Origin: Saprospiraceae bacterium
Lineage (GTDB): Bacteria > Bacteroidota > Bacteroidia > Chitinophagales > Saprospiraceae
Assembly (NCBI GenBank): GCA_020528935.1
Contig: JAJDFU010000206.1
Span: 1-14,356 of the forward strand
Direction of reading: 5' to 3'
Length of the DNA stretch: 14,356 bases
The first letter of the stretch is position 1; every line of letters starts with the position of its first letter. Under the pieces are notes generated by a model, which was given only the letters and a program-made list of their open reading frames with translations, did no database searches and was not told the DNA's origin. This document shows positions 1 through 7,172 of this stretch, one piece after another. The position numbers were made by a program, and so were the translations under genes.

Positions 1-74
1 TAGGCACCGAGTTCGGCGGCCGCCGGCAGCAGTGGCGTCTGGGTGGGCGCAATAAGGAGCAGAAATGCGTACAT
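1..74 (-). CDS. Possible 5' end of a gene leaving the left edge
   Basis: An ATG at 74-72 on the minus strand opens a frame that stays open to the window edge. It reads as a short N-terminus, MYAFLLLIAPTQTPLLPAAA, followed by ELGA. The hydrophobic run followed by Pro/Ala-rich residues could be an uncharged signal peptide or a membrane helix. It lies 62 bp downstream of the antiporter stop on the same strand, so co-transcription is possible. The frame is also open further upstream into the antiporter's end, so the start is uncertain. Too little is visible to name a family, and it may not be a gene. Confidence 0.3.
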   Translation of the reverse strand, partial: MYAFLLLIAPTQTPLLPAAAELGA

Positions 75-136
75 CAGGGTGGACAGGCCTGGGATTTTGG
101 AAGAAGATAGGGGAAATCCGCCGATATGCCAAGGCC

Positions 137-1063
137 TTACACGTCCTTGAACAACTCGCCGTAGAAATACAGAAAAAAGATCAGCAGCAGGAATCCCTCC
201 CAGCGGGTGATCTTTTTGTTGTTGGACATGATGGCGAACAGCAGGGTCATCGCCAGCATGAGCGGCAGGTAAAAGGAGAGGATCTTTTCCGGAATGACGA
301 GGTCGCCAAACAAGGCCGGTATGCCGACCACCACATAGGTGTTGAAGATATTGGACCCCAGCACATTACCTACCGCAATGGAGGCCTTTCCCTTGCGGGC
401 TGCGCTCAGGCTCACGATCACCTCGGGCAGGGAAGTACCCAGGGCTACGGCCGACAGCGCGATGATATCCGAGGATACGCCGGCGATCTGAGAGAGCTGC
501 TCGATGGCCGTGATGGTATACCGGGCACCCAGCCAGACCAGCGCGCCGCCCACCACCAGCATCAGATAAGCGCGCCAGCCGGCCTGTACGCGCTCTACCT
601 CCTGATCCGAGGCTTCCCCTTTGATGGAATAGGCCAGAAAAACGACGATACCGAGCAGGAGGAGCACGGCTTCGAAGCGACTCACCTCCAGGTCCAAAAT
701 GACAAAAACGAGCAGAAAGGCCGACCCCCAGAGATAGGGCATATCGATGTGCCAAATGTTGTATTCCAGCGTGATGACCCGGCTCACAATGGCGCTCAAC
801 CCCAGTACCAGCGTGATATTGGTGATGTTGGAGCCGATGACGGTACTGATCACGATCTCGCTCTGCCCCTGTAGTACGGCCGCCGTAGCCGTCGCCAGCT
901 CCGGCAGGGAGGTACCGAAGGCCACGATGGTAATGCCGATGATCAGCGGCGAAAGCCCCAGCGACAGGCCGATCTCCTCGGCTGCATCCACAAACCAGTC
1001 CGAGGCGCGCAGCAACACCGCCAGGCTGATGACGAACAGTCCGATGTACAGGAATACTTCCAT
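137..1063 (-). CDS. Calcium/sodium antiporter, CaCA superfamily (YrbG-like)
   Basis: An inner-membrane cation antiporter expected to exchange Ca2+ for Na+ or H+. The protein has 308 residues, normal for bacterial CaCA members, and about ten hydrophobic segments in two inverted halves. Both alpha repeats are plain: the first has GTSLPE at residues 50-55 and GSNITN at 78-83; the second has GTSLPE at 209-214 and GSNIFN at 236-241. The two Glu residues (55 and 214) correspond to the ion-coordinating acidic pair of the family. I chose the ATG at 1063 (MEVFLYIGLF), because it starts just before the first helix. A TTG at 1081 would add six residues (MPGSFF). A TAnnTTTG-type promoter lies upstream. 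Ion specificity is inferred from family only. Confidence 0.93.
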   Translation of the reverse strand: MEVFLYIGLFVISLAVLLRASDWFVDAAEEIGLSLGLSPLIIGITIVAFGTSLPELATATAAVLQGQSEIVISTVIGSNITNITLVLGLSAIVSRVITLEYNIWHIDMPYLWGSAFLLVFVILDLEVSRFEAVLLLLGIVVFLAYSIKGEASDQEVERVQAGWRAYLMLVVGGALVWLGARYTITAIEQLSQIAGVSSDIIALSAVALGTSLPEVIVSLSAARKGKASIAVGNVLGSNIFNTYVVVGIPALFGDLVIPEKILSFYLPLMLAMTLLFAIMSNNKKITRWEGFLLLIFFLYFYGELFKDV

Positions 1064-1100
1064 AAAAAAAGAACCCGGCAAGCTCGGCCGCCAGGCTACA

Positions 1101-1108
1101 CAAATGTA
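1101..1108 (-). promoter_or_regulatory. Putative -7 promoter box (TACATTTG) for the antiporter
   Basis: On the minus strand the sequence is TACATTTG, a perfect match to the Bacteroidota -7 consensus TAnnTTTG, 37 bp before the chosen ATG. No TTG or TTTG is present at the usual -33 distance. The box overlaps a small perfect hairpin, GCTACA-CAAA-TGTAGC at 1095-1110, which may be coincidence or a regulatory overlap. Confidence 0.5.
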
Positions 1109-1233
1109 GCGTTTTTTCGCTGTTGGTCCGCCAGCCGGGCCCCGTACAGAAATGGCCTGTTTTTTACAGCTCCGCGCACCTTTCCGGCCAGGCAGGCCGG
1201 TATTACATCGAAATCCGCTTTCATTGCAGAAGG

Positions 1234-1540
1234 GGGTTTAACCCGGAAAATTTACCGAACTGTCAATCTTTGGGCTATCCCATTGCAAAATTTTGAAAAT
1301 CAAACCCTTACGAATGAGCCGGCCCCATTCTTACGGCAACTATACAGCTCCCGTTTGGGCACACAAAATGTTGCAGTGGTCCGGGTCTTAGATGCTGACA
1401 AGCATAGCTTTGTCCGTATTACCCTGACGATCCTTCGGATGTCAGCATTGAAAGCCCTGACATAAGTGGTTGAGCATAAGCATGTGTACAGCCATTTATC
1501 GTCATGATTCCCGGTAGCGTGAATAATCCGGGTTAAACCC
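1234..1540. repeat. Segment bounded by 13-bp perfect inverted repeats (MITE-like or paired operators)
   Basis: GGGTTTAACCCGG at 1234-1246 recurs as its exact reverse complement, CCGGGTTAAACCC, at 1528-1540. Similarity continues a few bases inward from the left copy (A..ATT.AC shared), so the match may be longer but diverged. The 281 bp between them contain a second perfect 9-bp inverted repeat at 1392-1400 and 1440-1448. No target-site duplication is obvious and no transposase is encoded. Each terminal repeat is itself nearly palindromic (GGGTTWAACCC), so two copies of a dimeric regulator's site is an equally good reading. What the segment does is unknown. Confidence 0.45.
1392..1448. repeat. 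Inverted repeat ATGCTGACA / TGTCAGCAT
   Basis: Perfect 9-bp arms lie at 1392-1400 and 1440-1448 with a 39-base loop that contains a smaller TCC-ttc-GGA stem near 1431-1439. It sits near the middle of the larger inverted-repeat segment. It could fold as an RNA hairpin on either strand. There is no T-run beside it, so it is not a standard terminator. Confidence 0.5.
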
Positions 1541-1585
1541 TCTGTCCGGCCGGAGGTCTCCTATCGGGGAGGGAGGGAATTTTTG

Positions 1586-1593
1586 TACTTTTG
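1586..1593 (+). promoter_or_regulatory. Putative -7 promoter box (TACTTTTG) for tatC
   Basis: TACTTTTG within TTTTTGTACTTTTG matches the Bacteroidota TAnnTTTG consensus exactly and lies 37 bp before the tatC ATG. No clear -33 TTTG is seen at the expected spacing upstream. It would drive tatC and the small membrane protein behind it. Confidence 0.6.
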
Positions 1594-1630
1594 ATTTCCC
1601 GTTTTCGGGCGCAGAAGCAAGGCATCGGCT

Positions 1631-2476
1631 ATGGCACTGGATCAGGTGGATGTAGATCAAATCGAGGAAAGCGGGGTCAAGGAAATGACCTTCTTTGACC
1701 ATCTGGAAGAACTGCGCATGCACATCTTGCGCGCCCTGCTGGGCATAGTGGTTGCCGCAGTCCTGCTCTTTGTATTCCAGAAGTGGTTCTTTGCCTATAT
1801 CATCTTCGGCCCCACCCATGCCGATTTCATCTCCTACCGGGCCATTTGCGACCTGTCCAACTGGGCAGGCCTGGGCGATCGCATGTGCTTTTCCCCTCCG
1901 GAGTTTCGCAAACAGGCCATCGGTTTCGGCGAGGCCTTCATCACCAGCATCAAGGTGTCTATCATTGGCGGTATCATCGCGGCCTTCCCCTACGTGTTCT
2001 GGGAAATCTGGAGCTTCATCCGGCCCGGACTGTATCCCGAGGAGCGCCGATACACCCGCGGCGTGGTATTCATCTGTTCCTTTTTGTTCTTTCTGGGCGT
2101 GTTGTTCGGCTATTTCATTATTGCCCCCTTTGCCGTCAACTTTCTGGCCGGCTATACCATACCGGGAGTCGAGAATTCGCCCACCCTCAACTCCTTCATC
2201 AACTACATGATCATGTTCACCGCTCCGGCCGGGCTGATCTTCGAGCTGCCCGTTCTGGTGTTTTTTCTCACCAAGATCGGACTGCTCAGTTCGGACACCA
2301 TGCGCACCTATCGCCGGCACAGCATCATCGTGATCCTGCTGCTTTCGGCCATCATCACCCCGCCGGATGTGATCACGCAGTTTCTCATCGCCATTCCGCT
2401 GTCCGTATTGTACGAGATCAGCATATGGATCGCCAAGCGGGTGGAGCGCAAGGAAGCGGAAGAATCCCTAACCTAA
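1631..2476 (+). CDS. tatC: Twin-arginine translocase subunit TatC
   Basis: The core of the Tat pathway, which exports folded proteins across the inner membrane; TatC binds the twin-arginine signal peptide. The protein has 281 residues and six predicted helices. Family signatures are present in order: FFDHLEELR at 21-29 (cytoplasmic N-terminus with the conserved Glu), FPYVFWEIWSFIRPGLYPEE at 119-138, FELP at 204-207, and TPPDVITQFLIAIPL at 243-257, ending in a charged cytoplasmic tail. A 40-residue periplasmic loop around 60-100 carries two Cys (73, 86), longer than in E. coli TatC. No tatA or tatB is nearby, as is common in this phylum. It is followed after 12 bp by a small membrane protein that is probably co-transcribed. 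Confidence 0.97.
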   Translation: MALDQVDVDQIEESGVKEMTFFDHLEELRMHILRALLGIVVAAVLLFVFQKWFFAYIIFGPTHADFISYRAICDLSNWAGLGDRMCFSPPEFRKQAIGFGEAFITSIKVSIIGGIIAAFPYVFWEIWSFIRPGLYPEERRYTRGVVFICSFLFFLGVLFGYFIIAPFAVNFLAGYTIPGVENSPTLNSFINYMIMFTAPAGLIFELPVLVFFLTKIGLLSSDTMRTYRRHSIIVILLLSAIITPPDVITQFLIAIPLSVLYEISIWIAKRVERKEAEESLT

Positions 2477-2488
2477 GTAGCATTGCGT

Positions 2489-2941
2489 ATGTCCACCTTT
2501 CGCGTGTCGTCGAATGCGACCCTCTTTCTGGCCATTTTTGTGCCGGTCTTCTGGCTGGTCTTCTTTGGTTCGCTCACGGCCGCCATCTTTCTCTATGAAG
2601 GCTCTTTCTTCGCCGGTTTGCCGATCCGGCAATTGCGCTGGGGTGCTGGCCTGTTCTACGGCAGCGGCGTACTGCTGCTGCTTTTTACCCTCATGCGGCT
2701 CAAGCGAGTGGAACTGGACCGCGACTTCGTATACGTCACCAACTACTTCAAGACCTACCGCTATCCCTACCACAACGTGGAGAAGATCGAGACCAGCGAC
2801 TTCCTCTTCCTCGGCTTTGGGGTGATCCACCTGCGGGATAAAGGAAGCTTCGGACGGCGCATTCCCTTCGTGCGCAGCCAGAAGCTGTACGAGTTGTTCA
2901 TGGATGAGCACCCGGACATCCGGGCCCGGGTGAGTCCCTAG
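2489..2941 (+). CDS. Small two-helix membrane protein with a PH-like C-terminal region
   Basis: I do not recognise a named family. The 150-residue protein has two membrane helices (about 11-36 and 52-69) and a soluble C-terminal half in which VELDRDFVYVTNYFKTYRYP (74-93) and the following IPF strand look like the beta-strands of a bacterial PH-like domain that follows a membrane anchor. This is an inference from pattern, not a match. I chose the ATG at 2489 (MSTFRVSS) over a TTG two codons upstream. The 12-bp gap from tatC suggests one transcript, but a role in Tat export is only guilt by association. Its stop codon overlaps the porX stop. Confidence 0.82.
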   Translation: MSTFRVSSNATLFLAIFVPVFWLVFFGSLTAAIFLYEGSFFAGLPIRQLRWGAGLFYGSGVLLLLFTLMRLKRVELDRDFVYVTNYFKTYRYPYHNVEKIETSDFLFLGFGVIHLRDKGSFGRRIPFVRSQKLYELFMDEHPDIRARVSP

Positions 2942-4500
2942 CGGGGCAACAGCTGGATCACCGGGCAGATCATTTCTTCCAGGCTTATCCCCCCGTGCTG
3001 GAAGGTATCTTTGTATTGGTGCAGATACTTGCCGTAGTTGTTGGGGTACAGGAAGTAGATGTCTTCCTTGGCAAAAATGAAGGAGGAACTTACATTGGCC
3101 CGGGGCAAAAGCACCTCTTCGGGATTGCGGTAGGCCAGCACGTCGTTCGATTCATAGCGCAGGTTGCGCCCCATTTTGTAGCGCAGGTTGGTGGTCGTTT
3201 CGCGATCGCCCACCACCTTGGAAGGGGTATTGACGCGTATCGTACCGTGGTCGGTCGTGAGCACGATACGCACCTCTCGCTCGGCCAGGTTGCGCAGCAA
3301 TTCCCGCAGGGAAGAGTTCTCGAACCAGCTGCGGGTGAGCGAGCGATATGCGCGGTCGTCGCGGGAAAGCTCCTTGAACATATCGCTTTCGTTGCGCAGG
3401 TGTGAGAGAATATCCAGCAGGTTGTACACGATGACGGTGAGGTCGTTGTTGAGGTAGTTCAGCGCATTGGCGGGCAGCTGGCCGGACTGCGAGGAATTCG
3501 TCACTTTCACGTACTCAAAGCGCACTTCCTTGCGCACCAGGCGCCGCAGCTGTTCTTCCAGGAGCTCGGCCTCGAACTGATTCTTGCTGCCGTCCTCGAA
3601 ATCGTGCCGCCACCACTTGGGGTACTTCTTCTGGATCTCCTGCGGCATGAGGCCGGCAAAAATGGCATTGCGACTGTACTGCGTGGTGGTGGGCAGAATG
3701 GAATAGAAGAAATCCTCCTCCTCCACGCGGAAGTGCTCGCTCACCAGGGGCTCGATGACCCGCCATTGATCGTATCGCATATTGTCCAGGAGCAGCAGGA
3801 CCACCGGTTCCTCTCTGGCCAGCAAGGGCAGCAACTTGGTGCGCAACAGGTTGGGCGACAGCAGGGGGGCTTCCGCTTCCGCTTGCACCCAGCTTTTGTA
3901 GTGGCGGCTGATGAATTTGAAAAAGGCGGCATTGGCCTCCTGCTTCTGATTGGTGAGCATATCGGACACCATCTCCAGCTCGCCGTGCTGATCGAACTCC
4001 AGCTCCCAACTCAGGATGCGCCGGTACACGTCCACCCATTCGCGAAAGTCGAGCCCCTCGCTCAGCTGCATGCTGATGTTGCGATAGTCCTGCAGGTAGC
4101 GCGAGCGGATGCCTTCTTCTTCGATCCGGTTGCGCTCCAGGATCTTCTTCAGCGTGAGCAGGATCTGGTTGGGCTTGACCGGCTTGATGAGGTAGTCGGC
4201 GATCTTGGAAGCCAGTGCCTGTTCCATGATGCCTTCTTCCTCGTTTTTAGTGATCATCACCACCGGCAAGAGGGGGGCGCTTTCCTTGATCGACTCCAGG
4301 GTTTCGATGCCGGTGATGCCCGGCATGGATTCGTCCAGAAAAACGACGTCAATGGCCCGGTCCGAACGACATTCCTCGATGGCGTCGTGGCCGTTGGTGA
4401 CCGTTACCACTTCGTACCCTTTCTTTTCGAGGAAGAGGAGGTGGGGCTTGAGCAGGTCAATCTCGTCGTCGGCCCAGAGTATTTTTACGGTATCTGCCAT
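2938..4500 (-). CDS. porX: PorX: type IX secretion response regulator with PglZ domain
   Basis: A regulator of the type IX secretion system, known in Porphyromonas gingivalis and Flavobacterium as partner of the sensor PorY, acting on the sigma factor SigP and on the PorL/PorM motor; its C-terminal domain is an alkaline-phosphatase-fold phosphodiesterase. The 520 residues match the family's usual length. The receiver domain (1-122) has the acidic pair D11/D12, phospho-acceptor D56 (FLDESMPG), T84 and K106. A helical linker (about 123-230) leads to the PglZ domain with D239 (LLLLDNMRYDQW), T271/T272 (ILPTTTQYSRN), D363 and H367, D417-H418 (TTDHGT) and H502 (FQHGGISLEE), which are the expected zinc ligands and active-site Thr. 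All key residues appear intact. It is divergent from the HD-hydrolase gene; no PorY-like kinase is in the window. Confidence 0.96.
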   Translation of the reverse strand: MADTVKILWADDEIDLLKPHLLFLEKKGYEVVTVTNGHDAIEECRSDRAIDVVFLDESMPGITGIETLESIKESAPLLPVVMITKNEEEGIMEQALASKIADYLIKPVKPNQILLTLKKILERNRIEEEGIRSRYLQDYRNISMQLSEGLDFREWVDVYRRILSWELEFDQHGELEMVSDMLTNQKQEANAAFFKFISRHYKSWVQAEAEAPLLSPNLLRTKLLPLLAREEPVVLLLLDNMRYDQWRVIEPLVSEHFRVEEEDFFYSILPTTTQYSRNAIFAGLMPQEIQKKYPKWWRHDFEDGSKNQFEAELLEEQLRRLVRKEVRFEYVKVTNSSQSGQLPANALNYLNNDLTVIVYNLLDILSHLRNESDMFKELSRDDRAYRSLTRSWFENSSLRELLRNLAEREVRIVLTTDHGTIRVNTPSKVVGDRETTTNLRYKMGRNLRYESNDVLAYRNPEEVLLPRANVSSSFIFAKEDIYFLYPNNYGKYLHQYKDTFQHGGISLEEMICPVIQLLPR

Positions 4501-4543
4501 AGGATGGGATCTGCGGTTTTTTTCGGAAAGGATATATTTTTTT

Positions 4544-4551
4544 CAATCTTA
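4544..4551 (-). promoter_or_regulatory. Weak -7-like box (TAAGATTG) for porX
   Basis: On the minus strand TAAGATTG matches TAnnTTTG at all but one defined base and is followed by an A/T-rich leader to the porX ATG, 43 bp away. No -33 element is evident. The mismatch makes this a tentative call. Confidence 0.3.
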
Positions 4552-4620
4552 GCTTTCTAAAAAACAGCTGAGGTGGGTATTGGGTTGTATTGCTGTAAAT
4601 GAGCCGCTTCGTTTAGGCGG

Positions 4621-4659
4621 TTCCCGGGAAAACGGTTTGGCGCAGAATAGTTCTGCGCC
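4621..4659. promoter_or_regulatory. Palindrome and hairpin upstream of the HD-hydrolase gene
   Basis: A perfect inverted repeat GGCGCAGAA-TAG-TTCTGCGCC occupies 4639-4659 (9-bp arms, 3-base loop). It is preceded by the 10-bp palindrome TTCCCGGGAA at 4621-4630. They sit in the divergent gap between porX and the HD gene, 42 bp before the chosen ATG at 4702. No T-run follows on either strand, so an operator or a leader hairpin is more likely than a terminator. Confidence 0.45.
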
Positions 4660-4701
4660 CCCGGCCTGAGCGGTCAAATGACGCCGGCCCACAGCGCGCA
4701 C

Positions 4702-5949
4702 ATGCAGCACAAAAAAATATTTAACGATCCGGTGTACGGTTTCGTATCCGTACCGTACGGGATACTCTTCGACCTGCTGGAGCACCCCTACTTTCAGCGC
4801 CTTCGCCGCATCAAGCAGGTCAGCATGACGCATTACGTATATCCCGGAGCACTGCACACGCGCTTTCATCATGCCCTGGGTGCTTTCCATCTGATGACGC
4901 AGGCCCTGGAGGTGCTCGGCAGCAAAGGCGTGGATATCAGTCCCGAGGAGCGGGAGGCCGCATGCATCGGCATTTTGTTGCACGACATCGGCCACGGTCC
5001 ATTTTCGCACACCCTGGAGAACACCCTCATCCGGGTGCCGCACGAACAACTGTCCCTGCTTTTCATGCAGCAGCTCAACGAACAGTTCCACGGCGCCCTG
5101 GACCTGGCCATACAGATCTTCCAGAACACCTACGGCAAGCACTTCCTGCATCAGCTCATCTCCGGCCAGCTGGATATGGACCGCATGGACTACCTCAGCC
5201 GGGACAGCTTCTATACCGGCGTATACGAGGGGGTGATCAGCTACGACCGCATCATCAAAATGCTGGCAGTGCACGAGGGCGAACTGGTGGTGGAGGAAAA
5301 GGGCATTTATTCCCTGGAAAAGTTTCTCATTGCGAGGCGGCTCATGTACTGGCAGGTCTACCTGCACAAGACGGTGCTCTCCGCCGAGCAAATGTTGATC
5401 CGGGCGATGGCGCGTGCCAAGGAGCTGGTGCAGCAGGGCGCCGCGGTCCCCGCCTCTTCCGGCTTGCAGTTCTTCCTGGAAAATCAGCCGCAGGCAGCCG
5501 ATTTCCACCAGCACCGGGAAGAGATGCTGGAGCAATTCTCCCGCCTGGACGATTTCGACATTATCGCCGCCCTGAAAGAATGGGTGCATCACCCCGATGC
5601 CCTGCTGGCCTTTTTTTCCCGCGGGCTGGTTCACCGCAGGCTGTTCAAGCTGGAGCTGCGCAACCAGCCCTTCGAGCCCGAATACGTAGAAGCGATCCGG
5701 CAGCGCGTGCGCCAACAACTTCCCTTCGAAGACGAACATCTTCCCTACCTGGTGTACCAGGGCGAAGAGACCAATTCCACCTACAACACCTCCAAGGAGG
5801 AGATCGTCATCCTGTACAAAAACGGAGCCGTGGCGCCGCTTTCCCTCAATACCGACCACGACGTGCAGCCCCGGCTGGTCACCAAATACTATCTGTCCTA
5901 TCCCAAGGAAGTAGCCACTGCGTATCGCCAGCGGGCCGTGAGCCACTGA
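4702..5949 (+). CDS. HD-domain metal-dependent phosphohydrolase (SAMHD1/dNTPase-like)
   Basis: A cytoplasmic metal-dependent phosphohydrolase of the HD superfamily. Related proteins hydrolyse deoxynucleoside triphosphates or other nucleotides; the substrate here is unknown. The 415-residue protein starts MQHKKIFNDPVYGF, the usual opening of this group, so I chose the ATG at 4702 rather than 4678, which would add eight unlike residues. The HD metal site is complete: H52 in LHTRFHHALG, H94-D95 in LLHDIGHGPFSH, and the Asp cluster D158/D160/D163 in QLDMDRMDYLSRD. The helical C-terminal half resembles other members in length. The gene is divergent from porX and 48 bp upstream of an alpha/beta hydrolase. 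A longer frame exists antisense to it but has no protein-like features. Confidence 0.95.
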   Translation: MQHKKIFNDPVYGFVSVPYGILFDLLEHPYFQRLRRIKQVSMTHYVYPGALHTRFHHALGAFHLMTQALEVLGSKGVDISPEEREAACIGILLHDIGHGPFSHTLENTLIRVPHEQLSLLFMQQLNEQFHGALDLAIQIFQNTYGKHFLHQLISGQLDMDRMDYLSRDSFYTGVYEGVISYDRIIKMLAVHEGELVVEEKGIYSLEKFLIARRLMYWQVYLHKTVLSAEQMLIRAMARAKELVQQGAAVPASSGLQFFLENQPQAADFHQHREEMLEQFSRLDDFDIIAALKEWVHHPDALLAFFSRGLVHRRLFKLELRNQPFEPEYVEAIRQRVRQQLPFEDEHLPYLVYQGEETNSTYNTSKEEIVILYKNGAVAPLSLNTDHDVQPRLVTKYYLSYPKEVATAYRQRAVSH

Positions 5950-5997
5950 GGATCGGGTGCAGGCGACGGGCCGGCCGGAACGGCAAATTGTGCTGAT

Positions 5998-6858
5998 ATG
6001 ATTACCAAACAACGCAACATTACCCTCGAGGGCGCCGGCGGACGCCCCTTTTTACTGGACGTCTACCCGGCGGCGCCGGCCCGGGGCACTCTGGTCTTTG
6101 CCCATGGGTTTAAAGGCTTCAAGGATTGGGGCCACTGGCATGTGCTGGGCGAGGCCTTTGCCCGGGCGGGCTATACCTTCGTGGCCTTCAATTTTTCCCA
6201 CAACGGCACGACCCCGGAGACACCTGCCGGCTTCGCCGACCTGGAAGCCTTCGGACAAAACAACTACAGCAAAGAGCTCTACGACCTGCAACGGGTAGTG
6301 GACTGGCTGCGGCAGGCACCTCTGCCCGTGCCCGCCGATGCCCTGGCTCTGCACAACCTGTGGCTGATCGGCCACAGCCGCGGAGGCCCCATTGCCCTGC
6401 TGACGGCTGCCGGCGACGCGCAGGTCGCCGGCCTGATCACCTGGGCCTCAGTGAGCAGCCTGGCCTATGCCTGGCCGGATGAGGACTTTCTGCGCCAATG
6501 GCGGGAGAAGGGCCGGTACACCGTCATCAATGGCCGCACCGGCCAGGAAATGCCCTTGTACTACCAGCTCTACGAGGACTTTCGGGCCAGGCAAGCCGAG
6601 CTTGACGTGCAGCAGGCTGCCCGCAAACTGGACAAACCCTGCCTCATACAGCACGGCACCGAAGACCCGGCCGTACCCCCTCTGGCCGCGAGGCAGCTCC
6701 ACAACTGGATTTCCGCATCGGAATTGCACCTCATCGAGGGTGCCGATCACGTGTTTGGCGGGCGCCATCCCTGGGAGTCCGCCGATTTGCCGGATCCCTC
6801 GAAGGAGTTGCTGAAAAAAGCGGTGGCGTTTCTGGAAGAAAGGGGGATAGGCCAATAG
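5998..6858 (+). CDS. Alpha/beta hydrolase (serine hydrolase)
   Basis: A cytoplasmic serine hydrolase of 286 residues; substrate unknown. The oxyanion region FAHGFKGFKDWG spans 34-45, the nucleophile elbow GHSRGG is at 125-130 with S127, the acid is D223 in QHGTEDPAVP, and the base is H251 in EGADHVFGGRHPW. The HGFKGFKDWG motif and lack of a signal peptide resemble dienelactone-hydrolase or acyl-peptidase-like lipase families of Bacteroidota. The ATG at 5998 is the first start of the frame and puts the first beta-strand in the usual place. It follows the HD gene by 48 bp with no promoter-like box between, so the two may share a transcript. Confidence 0.93.
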   Translation: MITKQRNITLEGAGGRPFLLDVYPAAPARGTLVFAHGFKGFKDWGHWHVLGEAFARAGYTFVAFNFSHNGTTPETPAGFADLEAFGQNNYSKELYDLQRVVDWLRQAPLPVPADALALHNLWLIGHSRGGPIALLTAAGDAQVAGLITWASVSSLAYAWPDEDFLRQWREKGRYTVINGRTGQEMPLYYQLYEDFRARQAELDVQQAARKLDKPCLIQHGTEDPAVPPLAARQLHNWISASELHLIEGADHVFGGRHPWESADLPDPSKELLKKAVAFLEERGIGQ

Positions 6859-6904
6859 AACCATTGTTGACACAACGACCCTATTGACCCATTGCATCTG
6901 CTGT

Positions 6905-6918
6905 GCTGTGCGCACAGC
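6905..6918. repeat. 14-bp perfect palindrome GCTGTGCGCACAGC
   Basis: The sequence equals its own reverse complement across all 14 bases. It lies 47 bp after the alpha/beta hydrolase stop in non-coding DNA. It could be a dimeric regulator site or half of a hairpin; there is no T-run beside it. Confidence 0.5.
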
Positions 6919-6996
6919 CGTCCGCAATACGAGGAAGAGCTACCGAAGCGATTCAAATGGAAAGTTGGGAAACGGGGTTAAACAGGGTATGAACAC

Positions 6997-7032
6997 GGGC
7001 ACTTTTTCACTCTTCACCTGTTAAGAGTGCCC
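6997..7032. terminator. Nested inverted repeat, possible weak terminator
   Basis: GGGCACT at 6997-7003 pairs with AGTGCCC at 7026-7032. Alternatively an inner stem ACTCTT/AAGAGT (7009-7014 with 7023-7028) pairs around an 8-base loop. The two foldings compete for 7026-7028, which is suggestive of alternative structures. No T-tract follows on the + strand, so a factor-independent terminator is doubtful. Confidence 0.3.
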
Positions 7033-7172
7033 AAGCCCATAAATTCCACAAGCGCGCATGTTATTTTTTTGAAAAACCCATTGGATCGCACCTCCGGGCC
7101 GGCGGCAGCGGCCGGGCCGGTATCTGTTTCCAGGCAGAATTGCCTACATTTAACCGCTAAACGCCTGCATCC

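Larger units (their letters stand above)
1064..1630. other. Non-coding interval between the antiporter and tatC
   Basis: This 567-bp interval holds divergent promoters at its two ends and no convincing gene. A 60-codon frame at 1283-1465 matches no family I recognise, has no upstream signal and lies inside the inverted-repeat segment described separately. The middle (about 1200-1500) is visibly richer in A and T than the flanking genes. No tRNA or other RNA gene was recognised. Confidence 0.7.
6859..7172. other. 314-bp non-coding interval with palindromes
   Basis: No gene is supported here on either strand. It contains a 14-bp perfect palindrome (6905-6918), a nested inverted repeat (6997-7032), a 9-bp direct repeat CCGGGCCGG (7094-7102 and 7112-7120) and a weak promoter-like box TACATTTA at 7145-7152 just before the next gene. 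The preceding hydrolase may terminate here and the next gene be transcribed separately. Confidence 0.65.

Noticed and set aside
65..874. 269-codon open frame on the plus strand opposite the antiporter
   Set aside because: The minus strand carries both CaCA alpha repeats; this frame is Gln/Asp/His-rich and has no domain.
1283..1465. 60-codon open frame between the antiporter and tatC
   Set aside because: It lacks a ribosome site or promoter box, matches no known family, and overlaps inverted repeats.
1502..2320. 272-codon open frame on the minus strand opposite tatC
   Set aside because: It has the composition of an antisense shadow and covers an unmistakable tatC.
3604..4560. 318-codon open frame on the plus strand opposite porX
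   Set aside because: PorX motifs are complete on the other strand; this frame has no recognisable features.
4549..6012. 487-codon open frame on the minus strand opposite the HD-hydrolase gene
   Set aside because: It lies antisense to a gene with complete HD motifs and shows no recognisable domain; its His/Gln/Val-rich composition is typical of a mirror frame in GC-rich DNA.
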